From Amyelois transitella (taxonomy: Eukaryota; Arthropoda; Insecta; Lepidoptera; Pyralidae): DNA of 64,000 nt. The position numbers and the translations under genes are program-made. The notes under the pieces are model-generated. The model was not told where the DNA came from, did no database searches, and worked only from the letters and a program-made list of their open reading frames with translations. Positions 9,926 to 21,309 of the stretch are shown piece by piece. The stretch lies in contig NC_083506.1 in assembly GCF_032362555.1 (NCBI RefSeq), positions 12,075,501-12,139,500 of the forward strand. Reading direction: 5' to 3'. Position 1 is the stretch's first letter. Every line of letters begins with the position of its first letter.

Positions 9926-11316
9926 ATGGCTGCGAAATACTTTTCGCTTGTCTTGTTCATCGCTGCGGCGGTTATCGCTGAAGAGGAGCCAACAATTGCG
10001 AGGCTACTTGTGTCCAAGCAGGTGCTAAACAAATACTTGGTGGAGAATATGGATATTTTAGTTAAATATACTCTGTACAACGTTGGGACAGCCCCCGCTG
10101 TGGATGTGAAGCTGGTAGACAATGGATTCCACCCTGAAGTATTCACAGTAGTTGGTGGTCAACTGACGGCACATATTGACAGGATTCCACCACAAACAAA
10201 TGTATCCCATGTGGTGACTGTGAGATCTAACAGATACGGCTATTTCAACTTCACAGCTGCCGAGATCACATACAAAGCAAGTGAAGATGCTGCAGAGGTA
10301 AGACATTTTAAAAATCTAAAATATATCTTGACCATGGCCTGTCAGTTTCTAGACTGTCGGCTCTGTCTTCCTCGAAAGGGATATAGACGTGATTATATAT
10401 ATATATATATATATACATATGTGTATGTATATAAAATATATCATTTTTGTTTTTTATATTCACAAATGACATTCATCTAAGTATATTTTTAAAATAGCCA
10501 CCTTTTCCATATCTTTAAAATTTAAGAGCATTAACTAGTGTTTTACCCAAAAGAGATTGTTGTTTGATGAGGGCCGGTTTTTTATTTTTCATATTGTTTT
10601 TTAAAGGGTAAAAATTTCTGCATAAAAATTTAAACACAATAAAGAGGATACCATACATATACCTCAAAAATATAATCCTCAATATTTAGGTAAATACCTG
10701 TCTTAGGTGAGGAAATGTTAACCAATAGGATTGCGGAGTGAAGATTTTGTGCAATACTATTTGAACAAGATTACATTGTGATGGAGGATAGAGATAACTC
10801 AGTTAAACAAAACACTCTATTTGCCATAATCATAATAAAAATAAATATATAAATTAATACAGGACAAATTACACAGATTGAGTTAACCTTGAAGTAAGAT
10901 TGAATGTTCTGTTATATTATGAGACACTAACTCAACAATACTATATTTTATATTAAATACTTATATGTAAAGACAAACATCCAAGACCCAAAACACACAA
11001 ATAATAAATTAATTCTTTATTGACTTGAAAAAAATACAATTTCAGAACCAAGGTTGGGCCTTTCTTTTAAATCTTAAACTAAATACACTAATGGCAACAT
11101 TGTTATTGTTTCCAGGTTATGTACTCAATCAGCAGTGCGCCAGGAGAGGGCGCTATCGTCGCGTTCAAAGACTACGATCGCAAATTCTCCTCCCACTTCC
11201 TGGACTGGGCCGCATTCGCAGTCATGACCCTCCCCTCCCTAGCCATCCCGTTCTTCCTGTGGTACTCCTCAAAAAGCAAATATGAGAAGCTTTCTAAGCC
11301 CAAAAAGAATCATTAG
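9926..11316 (+). CDS. SsRbeta: Translocon-associated protein subunit beta (TRAP-beta, SSR2), 2 coding exons
   Basis: Exons 9926-10297 and 11116-11316 join in phase to 190 residues, close to the family's roughly 185. The protein starts [20 protein letters not shown], a signal peptide. A lumenal Ig-like domain follows ([35 protein letters not shown]) with N-glycosylation sites NVS and NFT. A transmembrane helix ([17 protein letters not shown]) and a short basic cytoplasmic tail ([12 protein letters not shown]) end it. TRAP-beta is part of the four-subunit complex beside the Sec61 channel that helps signal sequences enter the ER. The ATG at 9926 was chosen because an upstream in-frame ATG (9887) would put 13 residues before the signal peptide and lies in the probable 5' UTR intron. 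The single coding intron holds SINE debris. Confidence 0.95.
10325..10435 (+). mobile_element. SINE-like 3' end with (TA)n run, in TRAP-beta intron
   Basis: The tail motif appears as TCGAAAGGGATATAGACGTG, followed by an (AT)n run and ATGTGTATGTATA. Upstream GCCTGTCAGTTTCTAGACTG matches the family body. This is a truncated, diverged copy. The rest of the intron (10436-11115) shows nothing recognisable. Confidence 0.7.
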
Positions 11317-11988
11317 TTAGTATTAGTCCATTTATTTAGGTACTTGAATAAAAGTAAATTATATTGCAATGACTTTCAAAAAATACTATTAAGAAATAAG
11401 TTATAGTGAATAGCAAAAGTAATGCATTATATGCATTATTTTTTATTTCATTTTGCTTTTTCCTATAAAGGAAAATTAATTTTATTTTTCAATAAGATGT
11501 ATCATGATTGTTTACTTTTATTTAAGTACTTAAACCAATAGACTTAAATAGGTCATTGCTAATGTTGTGTTGTTATAGGATAATGTGCAACAACATTTTT
11601 AATAAATAAGTCTTATATAACTAAATACTTGACAAAAATATATAATATATTAAAAAATCATCAAGAGATTCAGCTATTTTTCTGAACAAATGTTATAAAT
11701 TGTTGGATGAATGCCTAAGGAAAATATGAAGGTTGTGTAAAAATGTTATTAGCAGTACCTACTATAATATGGAGCATTAGCAATGATAAAATCTATCTCA
11801 TAAGTTATCTGTTCATACAGTTTTGTTAATAGTAATTTATATGAACAATAAAAGCTTTTTTAAGAGATTGTTTTAAATTTCATTGAAATACTGACACATT
11901 TGGTATTTATCTATAAAAGTTGGTCTTATTCATCTATTATAAATAATGATTAAAAATTACTCAGAAATTGATTGAGATTAAGTTACAC
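11317..11988. other. TRAP-beta 3' flank
   Basis: Very AT-rich DNA just after the TRAP-beta stop, with an AATAAA at about 11346 that could serve polyadenylation. No gene or known repeat is seen. Confidence 0.5.
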
Positions 11989-12189
11989 GTGCCGTGTGGT
12001 TTGCGGCACTTAAGAATAGAACCACTCCATATCTTTCCCATGGATGTGGTAAAAGGCGACTAAGAGATAGGCTTATAAATCACTGAATCTCAATTCCAAC
12101 ATGAAGCCATGCAGCTGAACGTGGCCTTTCAGTCTTATCGAGACTATTGTTACTGTTTACCCCGCAAGGAGTATAGACGTGATTATATT
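11989..12189 (+). mobile_element. SINE-like element
   Basis: It begins GCCGTGTGGTTTGCGGCAC, continues CCATGGATGTGGTAAAAGGC and AGCTGAACGTGGCCTTTCAG, and ends in the tail TACCCCGCAAGGAGTATAGA. This is the same family as the copy at 30096-30360. It is moderately diverged and shorter in the middle. Confidence 0.82.
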
Positions 12190-15100
12190 GTTTTCTTTTA
12201 AGGCCCTTTATTTTTATTCCCAATCTTGGAATTCAGCGTATATTTTATTAAGATTCTGGGGAAAAACATTGGGTACCTTTCATTTCATCCCGCGAAAAAC
12301 TAGTTCCTGTGAGATTTGTCAAAACGCTGAATTCTTTTGTAGGTGGCGCTAAATTCACGCAGGTAAAAGGTACAAATTTATAGTCGATCAGATAAGTTCT
12401 ATTTCATGATGACCTGACCGAGAACCGAAATATATTTTTGTTTGCCATTATTCTGAAATTATAGAGCTGCTTGGCAATCGACGTGACATGGCTTCGCCAT
12501 TTATAAATCAAACTACTAATGTGCGAAAATATTAATTAGTTTAGGTATAGGATATTTTTCTGGATTTAAAAGGAGGTGAAATTAGAAGTAAACATTTTAT
12601 GTAATACAAAGGGCACCCCATTTGGACTGGAGCCATGATCCAGCGGACTATACCTACTAAGTAAAAGGCCTGTGTTGTTCTTCGATCAAGTATAAAAAAC
12701 TTGATAAACAGTTGCATACAAAATGAAAGAAAATAGTGTCCGAACTGCAATATGTACTTAACCATTGGTATATCACTTTTAATATTGCGTTACCCACTAC
12801 TAATTACTATGAAAAAAATACTTACCTACTACAGAACGCGAGCTCAACAGCAGTAGCTCAATAGAGGGATCTCCTTAATTATTATAGGCCTAGCCGTATT
12901 TGGGTCCAATAAATATTTATAAGATGTCATTGTCAGAGTCAATCAAAATGGAGAAATAAACCATCCACGCGGACGGAGTCGCGGGCGAAAGCCAGTTAAA
13001 AAATAAAAATCAACAGCATCTCTATTATTTTAGCAGAGTCATCGTATAACCCAAACAAATGATGCTGAAAAACAATGATATCGATTTGAAGGTTCGGGTA
13101 GTGTCTATTAAATTTCAAGGGTTATACTCTTGCCGAATGTGATAAATTTAAAGTAAAATAATGTTTCAAAAGGTTTTTTGGCTAAAATATAATGGAATTT
13201 CATGCAAATATTGTATAAATAACAAAAATATTTGCCAAAAAAAATGACACTCCATATTCTTTCTTCCTTCCTCCAACATTCTGGACGTGTGATTTTTACA
13301 ATTAGGAACGGACGAATGGACGAACGACAGAATGAAAAGGCAACCCAAAACGTCAAGTGGGCGGTCATTTGGTGAGGTCACTTTTCTGTTGTGGATTGTG
13401 TATCTAGTTTTTTTTTATACTTGATCTAGGTATTTCCTACATAGTAGGTATATGGACATCGTTGGTAGCAGACATAGAAGCGAAATTCCTTACTGCTTTA
13501 CATTAGCAATAGTGAATCACTCCGCTCCAACAAAATGACCCCATACACTCTATACATATAATAAAGTAATTGACTGATGTCTGTACTTGAAAGATATTGG
13601 CAAGACATCGATAAGGGGTATCTATATAAGACCAACAGAAGCCAAAAATGTGATTTTTATAAATTCTATAAGTGCGTTTGTACCTACGACGTGATACGGT
13701 CACGCGAAATCTATTGCTCCCATTTGAATGCGGTTGTCTCATATGTTTTAGACTTGATCAAACTTAAAGCTTGTATTAGACATTTTTCTCCCCTTCCCTT
13801 TATGGAGCAAACAGGAGGTCAGCTCTTTTTAGTGAACCTTTACAGCAAACAAATCCGCGACCTATTAATATCACCGATGAATTTAATCTCCTGAAGTTCT
13901 CGTACTCATGTGCATCAGTTTCCCAAAACTATGATAAGTAAAACACATTTTTTTACAAAACAATTTAATAAAATATTTAATAGCTTATTTACATAAAATA
14001 CTATTTAATACACAAAGTATAAAGTGCAACAAAAATGGCCGTGAGTTACAAATGATATCATCGCAAAAAAAATATAAAAATAAGTTAATAAACATATTGA
14101 TAGCAACAGAAATATTTATAAACTACCTATTATAAATAGTTAGTTTAATTTTAATAAACGAAATAAACCTGCTTGACAATTCATATTAATATTATCACAA
14201 TGAAAACAGGGATTGGAAAACTTTGGTTGCATATGTAGGCATCTTCTCTTGAATAATATGTCATATTGTAATTAATTCATTGACATTCGCGTTTTGCTAA
14301 TTTAGGTAATTAAAATACCAATACTTAGGTTAAGAATTACAATTATTAAGCTTTATATACAAAAAAAATGTTGTGATGAATCACAGTGCAAATTACAATT
14401 AATAATCTTCACGTAAATATGATAAACATAATCAGTGATATACTAAATACAGCTACATCACAAATTACACAGTGTGAGTAATAAAATGACCATAAATGAC
14501 CGCATGATATTAAATTTCCTAACGCTTATGGAGGCTTATGTATGTTTATTGATTTCTGGGAGTTAAGTGAGCTCCAGATTGTTATAAAAAAAACCATGAT
14601 CATGATACATTGAAATCACCTGACACGGAAATTTAATTCGATGTTTCGATTCATCATTTACAAGAAAAATCAAGATTTTTAAAAGTAGTAATTATTATAA
14701 AGTGTAAATTAAATACCAAAGTACAAATATATTAGACTTAGACACTTAGTTAATTCCGTAGTTGGTTTTCCCATTTTGCCATTTAATTTTAGGTAAAAAG
14801 TTTTGTCAATGAGTTCCGAGTAAGTATCTTTGTGGAGATCTTAATACCTAAGGATCGTTAAACAATATTAGTGCTCAGCCAGGTAAAAAAAAAAATTAGG
14901 AAAAGGTACAAAAAAGCAATGAGTTTTACAGTCAATCAATACAAATGCACTGCAACCGCCTCTATTACCGCGACATAGAGTTCCATGCAGGCTTACTTAA
15001 TATGCCGTTGACTGTATGAATGAACACAATATCCAATTCACAACTCAACAGTGACGTCACTACCAAATTCAAACAAAGATTTCTCGTATCATCATTTTAC

Positions 15101-15818
15101 CCAAAAAGAACAATACGCTACGGTGTCGACCACGCAACAAACACTCGCTTGAACGCTTATGATTGGGTAATATTTTCTGTAATAGTCATTCTTTCTTCCG
15201 GAATGCTTGTGAAAGTAGCTAATACATCAGTTAAACTAGCAATTTTTAACTTCGATCCAAACAAATTCCTTGATAAGTCCTATCGTGGACCTTGAAGAAT
15301 CCACCACGGGACAATATTGCAATTTGCAATGTACCAGTTCCGTTCTGTGATGTTCTAAGTAAACTAATTGGAGACCTCGAGATACTGCTTCAATTAATTT
15401 CGTACTTGAATAACAAAGAGTTACGTAAAGAGAACGGTTTTTTTGTAGAAACTCACATTTCTACACTTTTCGGCGCAAAAAAATTCTACTTAGATTTGAT
15501 AACATTCATTAGAAATTATTGGCATTAGGTAGATAGCGTTAGACCAAGAGGTGGTTAAAAGCTTTTATGTGAACCACAAACAAGTTCATCAACAGTTAAA
15601 ATCGACCTCTATGACTCAGAAATAGAATCAAAATTGCTACGAATATATCTAGTATGATATACAGCTTTCTGTACATAACGAGGCCCAATTAATTATGTAT
15701 GTTCTGCATATCCATTTACGTAGTTGACTAATACGGAATTGTACAGCTGCACAGAATGTGATAAGAATAAAATGATGTCGGCACAATAATGTATCGGAGA
15801 CGAGTTATTAAAAGCCAA
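12190..15818. other. Gene-poor stretch with decayed repeats
   Basis: No convincing gene was found. A relic of a Helitron-like 3' end (CCACGCGGACGGAGTCGCGG) lies near 12963-12995. AT-rich open frames at 13577-13894 and 15020-15295 have no recognisable domain or splice context. The latter ends with one hydrophobic stretch (WVIFSVIVILSSGMLV), too little to call a membrane protein. Confidence 0.5.
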
Positions 15819-15942
15819 TCTATACTAATATTATAAAGCTGAAGAGTTTGTTTTTAACGCGCTAATCTCAGGAACTACTGGTTCGAATTGAAAAATTCTT
15901 TTTGTGTTGAATAGACGCGGACGAAGTCGCGGGCACAACTAG
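15819..15942 (+). mobile_element. Short Helitron-like element
   Basis: The 124 bases start TCTATACTAATATTATAAAG and end GGGCACAACTAG, set between A and T. A hairpin (GCGGACGAAGTCGCGG) ends about 8 bases before the terminal CTAG, in the canonical Helitron arrangement. It is an internally deleted relative of 2642-2910. Confidence 0.72.
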
Positions 15943-16329
15943 TAATACAATATTGCGAATCTAAGGCACGGTTGCCTTCAAAGCGAGAAGAGAAATTATA
16001 TGTGTTTTTAATAATCAATCTGATTTTGTTATTTCCACATCTCTCGGGCCTTAGATGGTACCTAAAAGATTATCACATTTCGGTGATGTATTTTTTGTTA
16101 TACGTCGACGATCTATTCTTATGGAAAAGTCTTATCAGGCATAGATTGAAACCTTTATCTAAAGCCAAATGTAATCGTACTTTTAGTGCAAGAGAAAAAC
16201 AATATAAAGTGTGAACGATTTAAAAAAAATAAACAATGAAGCCGAAATTGCTAATTTCATAACAAACATTAGCTTCGTACACATGGGAATCGTTTTTTTT
16301 AAAACATCATGTTAACTATTATATTTTAA

Positions 16330-16380
16330 CCGACTTTAATAAAGGAGGAAGTTTCTCAATTCGAACGTGTTTTTACCTAA
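16330..16380 (+). repeat. Fragment of an unclassified lepidopteran repeat
   Basis: TTTTAACCGACTTTAATAAA followed by GGAGGAAGTTTCTCAATTCG looks like one end of a dispersed repeat whose other end is seen at 41620-41760 (AAATCGGTTCAGCGAAACGC, then ACAAACATACAGGTCAAAC). I cannot class it. Confidence 0.5.
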
Positions 16381-16531
16381 GCCATAAACATGAAAACATA
16401 GCTGAGCAAACCCAAGTCCCAAAGCTTAGTGTCGGAGGATGCTTAATGATGAAATGGGAACACACAAAGATAAGAGAAAAAGGGGAATCTTTAACTCATT
16501 TTAAACTTTCGCGTTGCTTTATAGGTACTAT

Positions 16532-16640
16532 TTATAAATAATACAGGTATTAAACGCGCACGTAACGTACCTTTATTTTTCTCGGACTTTTAGAATCATG
16601 TTACAATGATCCGTATTGTTAATACCTGTATTATTTATAA
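16532..16640. repeat. Perfect 22-base inverted repeat, 65-base loop
   Basis: The left arm at 16532-16553 (TTATAAATAATACAGGTATT plus AA) is the exact reverse complement of the right arm at 16619-16640. The loop contains CGCGCACGTAACGTACC. It could be a small MITE or a hairpin-forming relic. No clear target duplication was seen. Confidence 0.8.
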
Positions 16641-17414
16641 GTGGAAATATATACCAACGGAGTTTCTTCTTTACTTTTCACAAAACTAAACCAAACTTCC
16701 CTGAATGGCTATTAAGTATTGAATATATTGCTACATGATACGGGTAATTTGTATGACTTCACGGCGTAAAAGCCAATTTAAAAACAACAGGAACATTATC
16801 ACATCAAAAGACTGTACAATATAAAAAGATTCAACAAATTCATGTCTTGTTTTTGGTCGTGGTTTCACCAGCGAGAATTTTCATTACAGTTATATGTAGG
16901 AATAATTATTTATATATTATTTTTAATTTGTTTAAATTTAGATGAGATACGTACAAAAGATTGTTGAGCTAAGTCTACATATGTGGTTACGAAGTGGAGG
17001 TGATAACTACTAGGTAATTCAATATTTGAAACATGTAGATGATAATTTACATTTTGTCAATAGATCAAAAATAACCACCAAGAATTTGTGTAAATCATCT
17101 AGGTACACATAGGTATATTTTAAATTATAAGAAACTTAAATTTGGAAATACCTATTTAAAATTGCGAAATAAGAATAAGAATCTCCTTAAGAACTCGTTC
17201 ACTCCACCTATCATCTTTTTACATAAATTAAGATAGTATCTAGTCAGATTTAACAATGTATATAAAATAAAATTATGTGCACATCAGTAAAATAAAGCCG
17301 CCTTCAATTTTAAGTAAAAATGCTTGTTTAAGTCTTCATAAAAAAGCAGAAAACTGGTGAAACAGTTTGTCGAAGCTAATGAATGCGACAGTTTATACAA
17401 CTCTACAACCTTAG

Positions 17415-17739
17415 CTGTCTAGCATCGGTGGTGGAATCGATAAGGTGCCCGATTTGAAATTCTTGATACGCGCAGGTTCAAATCCCACCTAGGACATATA
17501 CCAATAACTCTTTTTCTGAGGTATGTGCATTAGTTTGAATGCTAACTGATTTTCTTTCGGTGAGGGTGAGAAAACTGCACATTCAGGCAACGGGTGAACA
17601 AATGGTCTAATGAGAATAAATTTAATTTAAGATCCTGAATCTTCCTGGTCTAGTAGCGAGGCAAAAACAAATTGTGTTTGTCTTTTTGAGAATCCTTGGT
17701 CTGTCTACCCCGTTAGAGATAAAGACGTAATTGTATGTA
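17415..17739 (+). mobile_element. tRNA-headed SINE ending in the shared LINE/SINE tail
   Basis: A box-A-like stretch (ATCGGTGGTGGAATCGATAA) and a box B (GGTTCAAATCC, near 17470) mark a tRNA-derived head. The body runs about 250 bases, and the end is CTGTCTACCCCGTTAGAGAT followed by AAAGACGTAATTGTATGTA. That tail is the one shared by the common SINE-like family here. Confidence 0.68.
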
Positions 17740-18450
17740 CGCTGTTGACAAAAAGGCTTTGTATTTCACACTCCTAGATCTTCGTCAGAGGCAAACTCTT
17801 AGAGCTCGTCCTCAGGAAAGATGCAATCGGAATATACCGCAAGGTACGCCGAGACCTAAAGCACTTGACTGCGTGGAAGGTCACATTCGCGTTGGACTGA
17901 CCAAATAAGTCTATTATGGGCCAGTCCATTAACGAGTGCAGTAGGATGACTTCAAGCAGAGAAAAAATGGCGAAGAATCATGCGGAATGTTTCACATGCC
18001 CGCTCCACTTCCACGACTACATGACGACCACGGCCACTCTGTCATGTGTATCAATAAACAGAGAGGGCTGAAACAGATTTCTGCCGTAAGAAACGCACGA
18101 ATATTGATTCACAAAGCGGTCTTAATAGTTTTTAACAAGCGAGTACATTTCAACTAGGGTGAACCACGTGACCGTGTGAATTTAGTCACTAAGTGCGAGT
18201 GCGTTTAAAAATTAGTGTTAGAGAAACACGGACGTAAAGTTCCAATCACCGATATTTAATACGTAAAGTAAAATATATTAATTAATTTATAAAAGAATAT
18301 TGCATTATTTATTTACATTATCAAAACTTTTAAAACCCATTAATCGATTTAACGATAGGGGCAATGACGCTTTAGATAAGCGTAGGTATCTCGAGATAGG
18401 GCTCCGGTCAATTGCGGTGCGAATTCACAATGTAATTGATTTGCTACCAT
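17740..18450. other. Tmem63 3' flank with an unassigned decayed repeat
   Basis: Bases 17750-18110 are richer in GC than their surroundings and contain broken reading frames (for example CGGAATATACCGCAAGGTAC). This suggests a decayed mobile element that I cannot name. The rest is AT-rich and probably includes the Tmem63 3' UTR. Confidence 0.4.
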
Positions 18451-20697
18451 TTAGATATTTATTGGTTCTGGGTTGTAGGCCTGAGTTATCACAGGAGATG
18501 AGGCCCCGTAATCGGGGGTGGTAGGAGTCGTGCTCGGGGTCGAGTCTATTGGTTTGCTCAGAACCGGGGCTACGTACGCGGGGAACTGTATACTGGGTTC
18601 CTCCTGTAGCGGGGCAGGCGGCGTGCAACTAGGGAAAGGACTTAGTAGCAAGAACGTTGCAAACGCTACTATAGAGGCCATTATCAAAATGATAGTCCGA
18701 GCTTCGAAACCTGACCTCAAGCCGGCCCACGCCGCCATACTGATCAATAAAAGCACCACTGAAAGGCGGATCAGCCTCACCGCGGTCGCATGAATCCTTC
18801 CCCCGCCCACGCCACTCATATCACACGGTCCGTAAGCGAAATAAAGGTTATGCTTGTCAGCTACGTGCTTCAGAAGCAGGTAGATCAATCCGAATGGAGC
18901 TATCAGCGGACACGCGAGGCTATAGACCATTGTAATGGAAAAAATAGCGATACTCCATGCATAATGCACTCCGAATGGAAACTCGTAAAGAATAGCTCTC
19001 TTTACATAACTCTTTTCCGCTTTCGATTTAGACTGCAATAAATACCAGACATAGAGGAACAACTCGGGGAATCTAATCAATTCTAGAGACGTACCAATAA
19101 AGGCGGAGGTGATAACGTAATTGACGAAGAATGCGCCTTTGTCGGGCAGAAATACGCAATCCCAACGCATGGTGTCATTTTCGTGATGCCAAGTCCATCG
19201 TACGAATGAATCGGCACTGGCTAGCCCTAGCGATGGTAAAATCAGAGTCATCAACAGTAGGAATGAAACGGTTTTTGTCATGATTGAATAGTTCTGATGT
19301 GACTTGGTCCAATGTGAAAGGAATTTGTCAGAGAAAGCCACGATGGCCGGCATCACAGCTGCCATTGTCCACAGCAGCAAGGTTGGAAGAAAATCAAATA
19401 TGACAGTACTCACTTTAGTCATATGTTCAGGCTTCGCAACCAAAGTATTAAAGAGATTCACAACAATGGCTGGAGTCGTAAGGAAGAATAAGACAATGAA
19501 CAGAAAGAAATTTACAAAGAATGCCTTTATGTACCATACACCTGGCTGAACGTTAAGATTCTCCCAGATGATGTCTGCGGGGTTTGTGGCGTGGGTCAGA
19601 ACCCAGCCACGATGCAAACTAAAGTTATTAATGACATGTTCGGCGAGTTGGTAAGATGGTAAAGTTAAAAAAGCAATACCTAGAGGATCGTTGAGTACAA
19701 TTGCCCGTATTCTTTTAGCTTCATCCTTCAGTCTCTTCTGTTCGTTGGTGTAAAATTCCAAGGCGTCCACTTCGGGCCCACACCATTTTGGCCGTACCAT
19801 AATGCGCTTCCCAGTCTTCCTGAAATATGTATCAGTGTACACGAGAGCTTCACTAACCATCTCCTTTTTCTCAAGGACTTCATTTAGCTTGTTGATGTTG
19901 AAGGCTAACCGTAAATCTACAATTTGTATGTGAGGGAAATTATGGGCAAAGTAAGCTCTTATTGTAGACTCATTCCTGTCAGCTTTTGATATATTTGTTA
20001 TCATAATAGTGCCCGTGATGGAAGTAGGCACAGGTTTGCGGCCAGTGCACCTCCTCATAATCAAAATAGATATAGGTATGAACGAGATACTTATCAGGGT
20101 ATGAACCCATAGCCAATAGGATCTGCCATTTAGGTTAGATAAAGTTGTTCTTGCCAATGTCGTATTATCGTCTCTCCAGACATCCCCACTAAAATTGATG
20201 GGTAAGATTACTCCAATGGAAATGACAGTGATGATAAACATTAGGGTAATAGCATGCCTTTGGAAAGACAAGTAGTGTACTGCATCAGGGCCACATTTAA
20301 CAAGAATCTGCTCCCGCGAAAGCCTGAATACGGCAGGCAACCAAGTGAAAAATCCTTCGTCGATGTTGGGCGGTTCTTCTGCGCTCCGCGTCCCGTTGAC
20401 GAGTTCTTCGTTATCTCCGCTACGATAGAACAAATTCGTCCATCTGCTCTTCGATCGTTGTACCAAGGCCATTCTCCCATAGTTCCATGCCGTCCGTCGA
20501 AGAACACAAAACAAGAGTATCAAGAAAGCCCATGATATCAAATTGAGTATCAAAGTTTGAGGTATTCCATTGTAAACTGGCGTTATTATTACACTTTGTG
20601 AAGTATTCCAGAGCATGCACCCCTCGTCCACAGACGAGTTAGCGAGTGCGAGACTCGACAATGTAGTGTCCGCAAAGAAACTCATTTTCGCTTTCAT
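18451..20697 (-). CDS. Tmem63: Tmem63, osmosensitive (OSCA/TMEM63) cation channel, single coding exon
   Basis: One open frame of 748 residues runs from the ATG at 20697 (MKAKMSFFADTTLSSLALAN); a second ATG 4 codons on is equally possible. Vertebrate TMEM63 proteins have about 800-830 residues. Recognisable blocks, in order: [20 protein letters not shown] (first helix), FTWLPAVFRLSREQIL, AVHYLSFQRHAITLMF, the intracellular RRM-like segment with KPVPTSITGTIMITNISKAD, FFLTTPAIVVNLFNTL, FDFLPTLLLW, LILPSLGLAS, CVFLPDKGAFFVNYVITSAF and CPLIAPFGLIYLLLKH. The tail PTTPDYGASSP resembles the vertebrate QTYGA tail. Known members are stretch- or osmotically gated, calcium-permeable channels in plasma and lysosomal membranes. 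It lies head-to-head with Sfmbt. Partial copies lie at 49235-51146, 55329-55672 and 60241-60584. Confidence 0.95.
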   Translation of the reverse strand: MKAKMSFFADTTLSSLALANSSVDEGCMLWNTSQSVIITPVYNGIPQTLILNLISWAFLILLFCVLRRTAWNYGRMALVQRSKSRWTNLFYRSGDNEELVNGTRSAEEPPNIDEGFFTWLPAVFRLSREQILVKCGPDAVHYLSFQRHAITLMFIITVISIGVILPINFSGDVWRDDNTTLARTTLSNLNGRSYWLWVHTLISISFIPISILIMRRCTGRKPVPTSITGTIMITNISKADRNESTIRAYFAHNFPHIQIVDLRLAFNINKLNEVLEKKEMVSEALVYTDTYFRKTGKRIMVRPKWCGPEVDALEFYTNEQKRLKDEAKRIRAIVLNDPLGIAFLTLPSYQLAEHVINNFSLHRGWVLTHATNPADIIWENLNVQPGVWYIKAFFVNFFLFIVLFFLTTPAIVVNLFNTLVAKPEHMTKVSTVIFDFLPTLLLWTMAAVMPAIVAFSDKFLSHWTKSHQNYSIMTKTVSFLLLMTLILPSLGLASADSFVRWTWHHENDTMRWDCVFLPDKGAFFVNYVITSAFIGTSLELIRFPELFLYVWYLLQSKSKAEKSYVKRAILYEFPFGVHYAWSIAIFSITMVYSLACPLIAPFGLIYLLLKHVADKHNLYFAYGPCDMSGVGGGRIHATAVRLIRLSVVLLLISMAAWAGLRSGFEARTIILIMASIVAFATFLLLSPFPSCTPPAPLQEEPSIQFPAYVAPVLSKPIDSTPSTTPTTPDYGASSPVITQAYNPEPINI

Positions 20698-21309
20698 GTC
20701 GCAACACAATCACTTTGCTACGAAAATTATCACCCACATAATTAAGATCTAATGAACCAGATTTTGTAGCACATAAATTTTTATTGTTTCACAAACGCAG
20801 TTTTATTAAAATTATTATTACTAAACTTAATATCGAGAAGGAAGCCAGCTGGCGTCAAAATTGTTAAATGATTCAATCAAATCCAACCAAATAGACAAAT
20901 AAACGTAGGTAAAAAGCAAAGCTGACAGAAAGTGACAGACATGACAGATTAATGACAATGACTATACTTTACCATTTTTCTGCGCTTTTATTTAAACTAT
21001 ATCTGGCACAGACTTATAATTTTGACAATATCAACGCACAGACTTTGACTGGTACAATTGTTTGACGTTTGGTTTCATTTCAGTTGTCAAAAATATCTTG
21101 AAGAAAGATTTTGAAAATTAATTACACACACATATTTGGTTAAGAGCGCGAAGGGGAACGTTCTCTGAACATTTATAAGTAAAATAAATTTCCAGTCAGT
21201 GTGATGATTTTGCCAAATTGGTTTAGCAAAACTTTCATTTTATTATGAATAGGTTTTGAGTTAGTTGTATAAAGTCAATCAAATGAAACTAAATATTAAT
21301 TCCTGAAAA
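20698..21309. promoter_or_regulatory. Head-to-head promoter region of Tmem63 and Sfmbt (copy A)
   Basis: 612 bases separate the two divergent ATGs, so both transcription starts must lie here. It contains repeated TGACAG/TGACA motifs (20920-20955) and TTTGACGTTTGGTTTCATTT. The conserved GAGCGCGAAGGGGAACGTTC (near 21146) is kept unchanged in the three downstream copies. Regulatory function is inferred from position. Confidence 0.6.

Noticed and set aside
13577-13894. 105-codon plus-strand open frame
   Set aside because: No recognisable domain, AT-rich composition and no supporting splice or promoter signal.
15020-15295. Open frame with a hydrophobic WVIFSVIVILSSGMLV stretch, faintly like a sodium-symporter first helix
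   Set aside because: One helix only, no family motif beyond it, no splice partner found, AT-rich surroundings.
17430-17490. Possible tRNA genes here and near 6888-6960
   Set aside because: Box A and box B are present but no acceptor stem closes, and both are followed by SINE-type bodies.
18518-20535. Plus-strand frames opposite Tmem63 (and the like ones at 49143-50984)
   Set aside because: Antisense shadows of the Tmem63 coding strand, with no domains of their own.
20698-20709. Four extra residues (MCCD) at the Tmem63 N terminus
   Set aside because: They would need a TTG start; the next codon series begins with a true ATG at 20697.
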